Shown: positions 62,919 to 64,000 of the stretch, one piece after another
Numbering within the stretch: position 1 is the first letter of the stretch
How the letters are laid out: the number at the start of each line of letters is the position of its first letter
Made by a program: the position numbers and the translations under genes
Source: DAOTWA01 sp963702935
Lineage (GTDB): Bacteria > Chloroflexota > Anaerolineae > Anaerolineales > Anaerolineaceae
Assembly: GCA_963702935.1 (NCBI GenBank)
Contig: OY969772.1
Span: forward strand, 3,782,001 to 3,846,000
Length of the DNA stretch: 64,000 nt
Reading direction: 5' to 3'
The notes under the pieces: generated by a model
Told to the model about the DNA's origin: nothing
Database searches by the model: none
Seen by the model: the letters and a program-made list of their open reading frames with translations, nothing else

Positions 62919-64000
62919 TCAGTCGCAGTTGCGCTTCAGGATGTCCAGGATCTGGCCGTCGGCGGCGTGGAGGGTGATCTCCAGGGGCATCTGGCCGGGA
63001 AGACTGTGCGTGGCGCAGCCCAGGCAAGGGTCGTAGGCGCGGAAGGCCATTTCCACCCGGTTCAACAATCCCTCGGTCACGACACCATCGTGGATGAGCG
63101 AGCGCGCGGCCTTGTCGATGGACATGGCGATGGAGGCGTAGTTGTTGGTGGTGCCCACGATCAGGTTGGCTTTGGTAACTACCCCGCGCTCGTCGGTAAC
63201 ATAGTGGTGGGTCAAAGTGCCGCGCGGGGCCTCGACGATGCCCACCCCCTCGGTAGGGATCGCGGTGGGCAGCCGGCGAAAGTCGTCCGAAGTGATTTCG
63301 AGGTCGGTGGCAAGCTCCACCCAGCGCTCGGCGGCGTAGAGCAGCTCGATCAGGCGGGCCCAATGGGTGGCCATGCGGTGATGCACCGGGCGGCCGCCCA
63401 GCGCGGCGTAGAACTTCTCGTATTCCGCCTGAGCCAGCGGGGTGGCCATGCCGTCGGCGGCGTTCAGGCGCGACAGGGGGGTGGCAAAATACACCCCAGA
63501 ATCCTTGCCGTCCACGAAGCCCTTCCAGCCTACCTTCTTCAGGTAGGGGAATTTCAGGTAGGTCCACGGCTCGACCCGCTCGGAAATCCACTCCGGGTAT
63601 TCCGCCGGGGCGTATTTGCCGATGCGTATGCCATCCGGGTCCACCACGCTGACCAGTCCGTCGTAGAAATTGACGTGATTGTTCGCGTCGACCAACCCCA
63701 TGGAGTAGGTGCGGTGATAATAGATGTCGCCAAGGATCAAGTCGGTGTAGGCCCGGTTCTGGAGCACGACGTCGTCGAACAGCTTCAGGCTGAACTGGGC
63801 GAATTCGACCGCCCAGCGCCCCATCTTCTCCAGCTCCTGGCGCTGCTCCTCGGTGATGCCGTGGCTGACGCCGCCGGGAAGGCTGGTGCAGGGGTGCACC
63901 TTGCGCCCGCCGATCATCTCGATGGCGGCGTGGCCCAGCTTGCGCATGTTGATGACCTTGCCGCCAATTTCCAGCCCGACTTTGTGGATCACCCCCAGAA
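62919..64000 (-). CDS. Second [NiFe] hydrogenase large subunit, MvhA paralogue (N-terminus beyond window)
   Basis: The C-terminal ~360 residues of a large subunit that aligns along its length with the MvhA at 57836. By that comparison about 130 N-terminal residues, including L1, lie outside the window; the frame is open to base 64000. L2 is DPCLGCATH, and the tail SLPGQMPLE to ILKRNCD matches. HPCTSLPGGVSHGI and GVYFATPLSRLNAADGMATP are nearly the same as in the first copy. It probably belongs to a second hydrogenase operon on the minus strand. Confidence 0.93.
   Translation of the reverse strand, partial: LGVIHKVGLEIGGKVINMRKLGHAAIEMIGGRKVHPCTSLPGGVSHGITEEQRQELEKMGRWAVEFAQFSLKLFDDVVLQNRAYTDLILGDIYYHRTYSMGLVDANNHVNFYDGLVSVVDPDGIRIGKYAPAEYPEWISERVEPWTYLKFPYLKKVGWKGFVDGKDSGVYFATPLSRLNAADGMATPLAQAEYEKFYAALGGRPVHHRMATHWARLIELLYAAERWVELATDLEITSDDFRRLPTAIPTEGVGIVEAPRGTLTHHYVTDERGVVTKANLIVGTTNNYASIAMSIDKAARSLIHDGVVTEGLLNRVEMAFRAYDPCLGCATHSLPGQMPLEITLHAADGQILDILKRNCD

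Overview
The window reads like a chromosome segment of an uncultured anaerobic Chloroflexota bacterium, probably Anaerolineae. This is inferred from the GC-rich coding bias, a PQQ-propeller protein kinase, the PgpH-YbeY-DgkA order, F420 genes next to molybdenum hydroxylases, and a soluble Hdr-Mvh module. No rRNA, tRNA or CRISPR array was seen, so the assignment is not proven. At least eight single-base indels, mostly at short homopolymers, break otherwise conserved genes. Two pairs of them cancel out, so draft assembly error is more likely than decay.

Layout. 1-7.3 kb: a phosphosignalling block (Ser/Thr kinase with beta-propeller, PP2C phosphatase, DnaJ-VWA protein, FHA protein), an OmpR-type regulator, Hsp20, FmdB zinc ribbon and a LuxR-type regulator. 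7.3-14.6 kb, minus strand: housekeeping genes (TIM-barrel protein, DgkA, YbeY, PgpH, YqeY, ComEA-like, DUF1385, M20 dipeptidase). 15.1-33.9 kb, plus strand: a long collinear island that starts with Nudix and an SsnA-like aminohydrolase, passes through F420 genes (npdG, cofE, cofD, cofC, an LLM enzyme), and ends with two complete xanthine-dehydrogenase-type molybdenum hydroxylases plus XdhC, YqeB, YqeC-MocA and MocA. SsnA, YqeB, YqeC and MocA are the marker set of selenium-dependent molybdenum hydroxylases, so this is a Se/Mo hydroxylase island with F420 synthesis inserted in it.

34-41 kb: a GxxExxY protein among repeats, an S41 protease, a glmS ribozyme followed by glmS, and a membrane GGDEF-EAL protein. 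41.4-44.1 kb: the most unusual locus. One protein joins a class I SAM methyltransferase domain to an HgcA-like corrinoid domain with five membrane helices. A small HgcB-like ferredoxin and an ICMT-type membrane methyltransferase follow. 44-52.5 kb: a delta-60 repeat protein between direct repeats, a MarR regulator with a palindromic operator and a heterodimeric ABC exporter, DegV, and a GT39-type membrane glycosyltransferase.

52.5-59.8 kb: an hdrCBA-mvhDGA operon with its hydrogenase maturation protease behind a Rex/CRP-like operator, predicted to couple H2 oxidation to flavin-based electron bifurcation. 59.8-64 kb: a PPOX-fold protein, a MITE with perfect 8-bp target duplications, a CopB-type P-ATPase and the 3' part of a second MvhA-like hydrogenase subunit that runs off the right edge.
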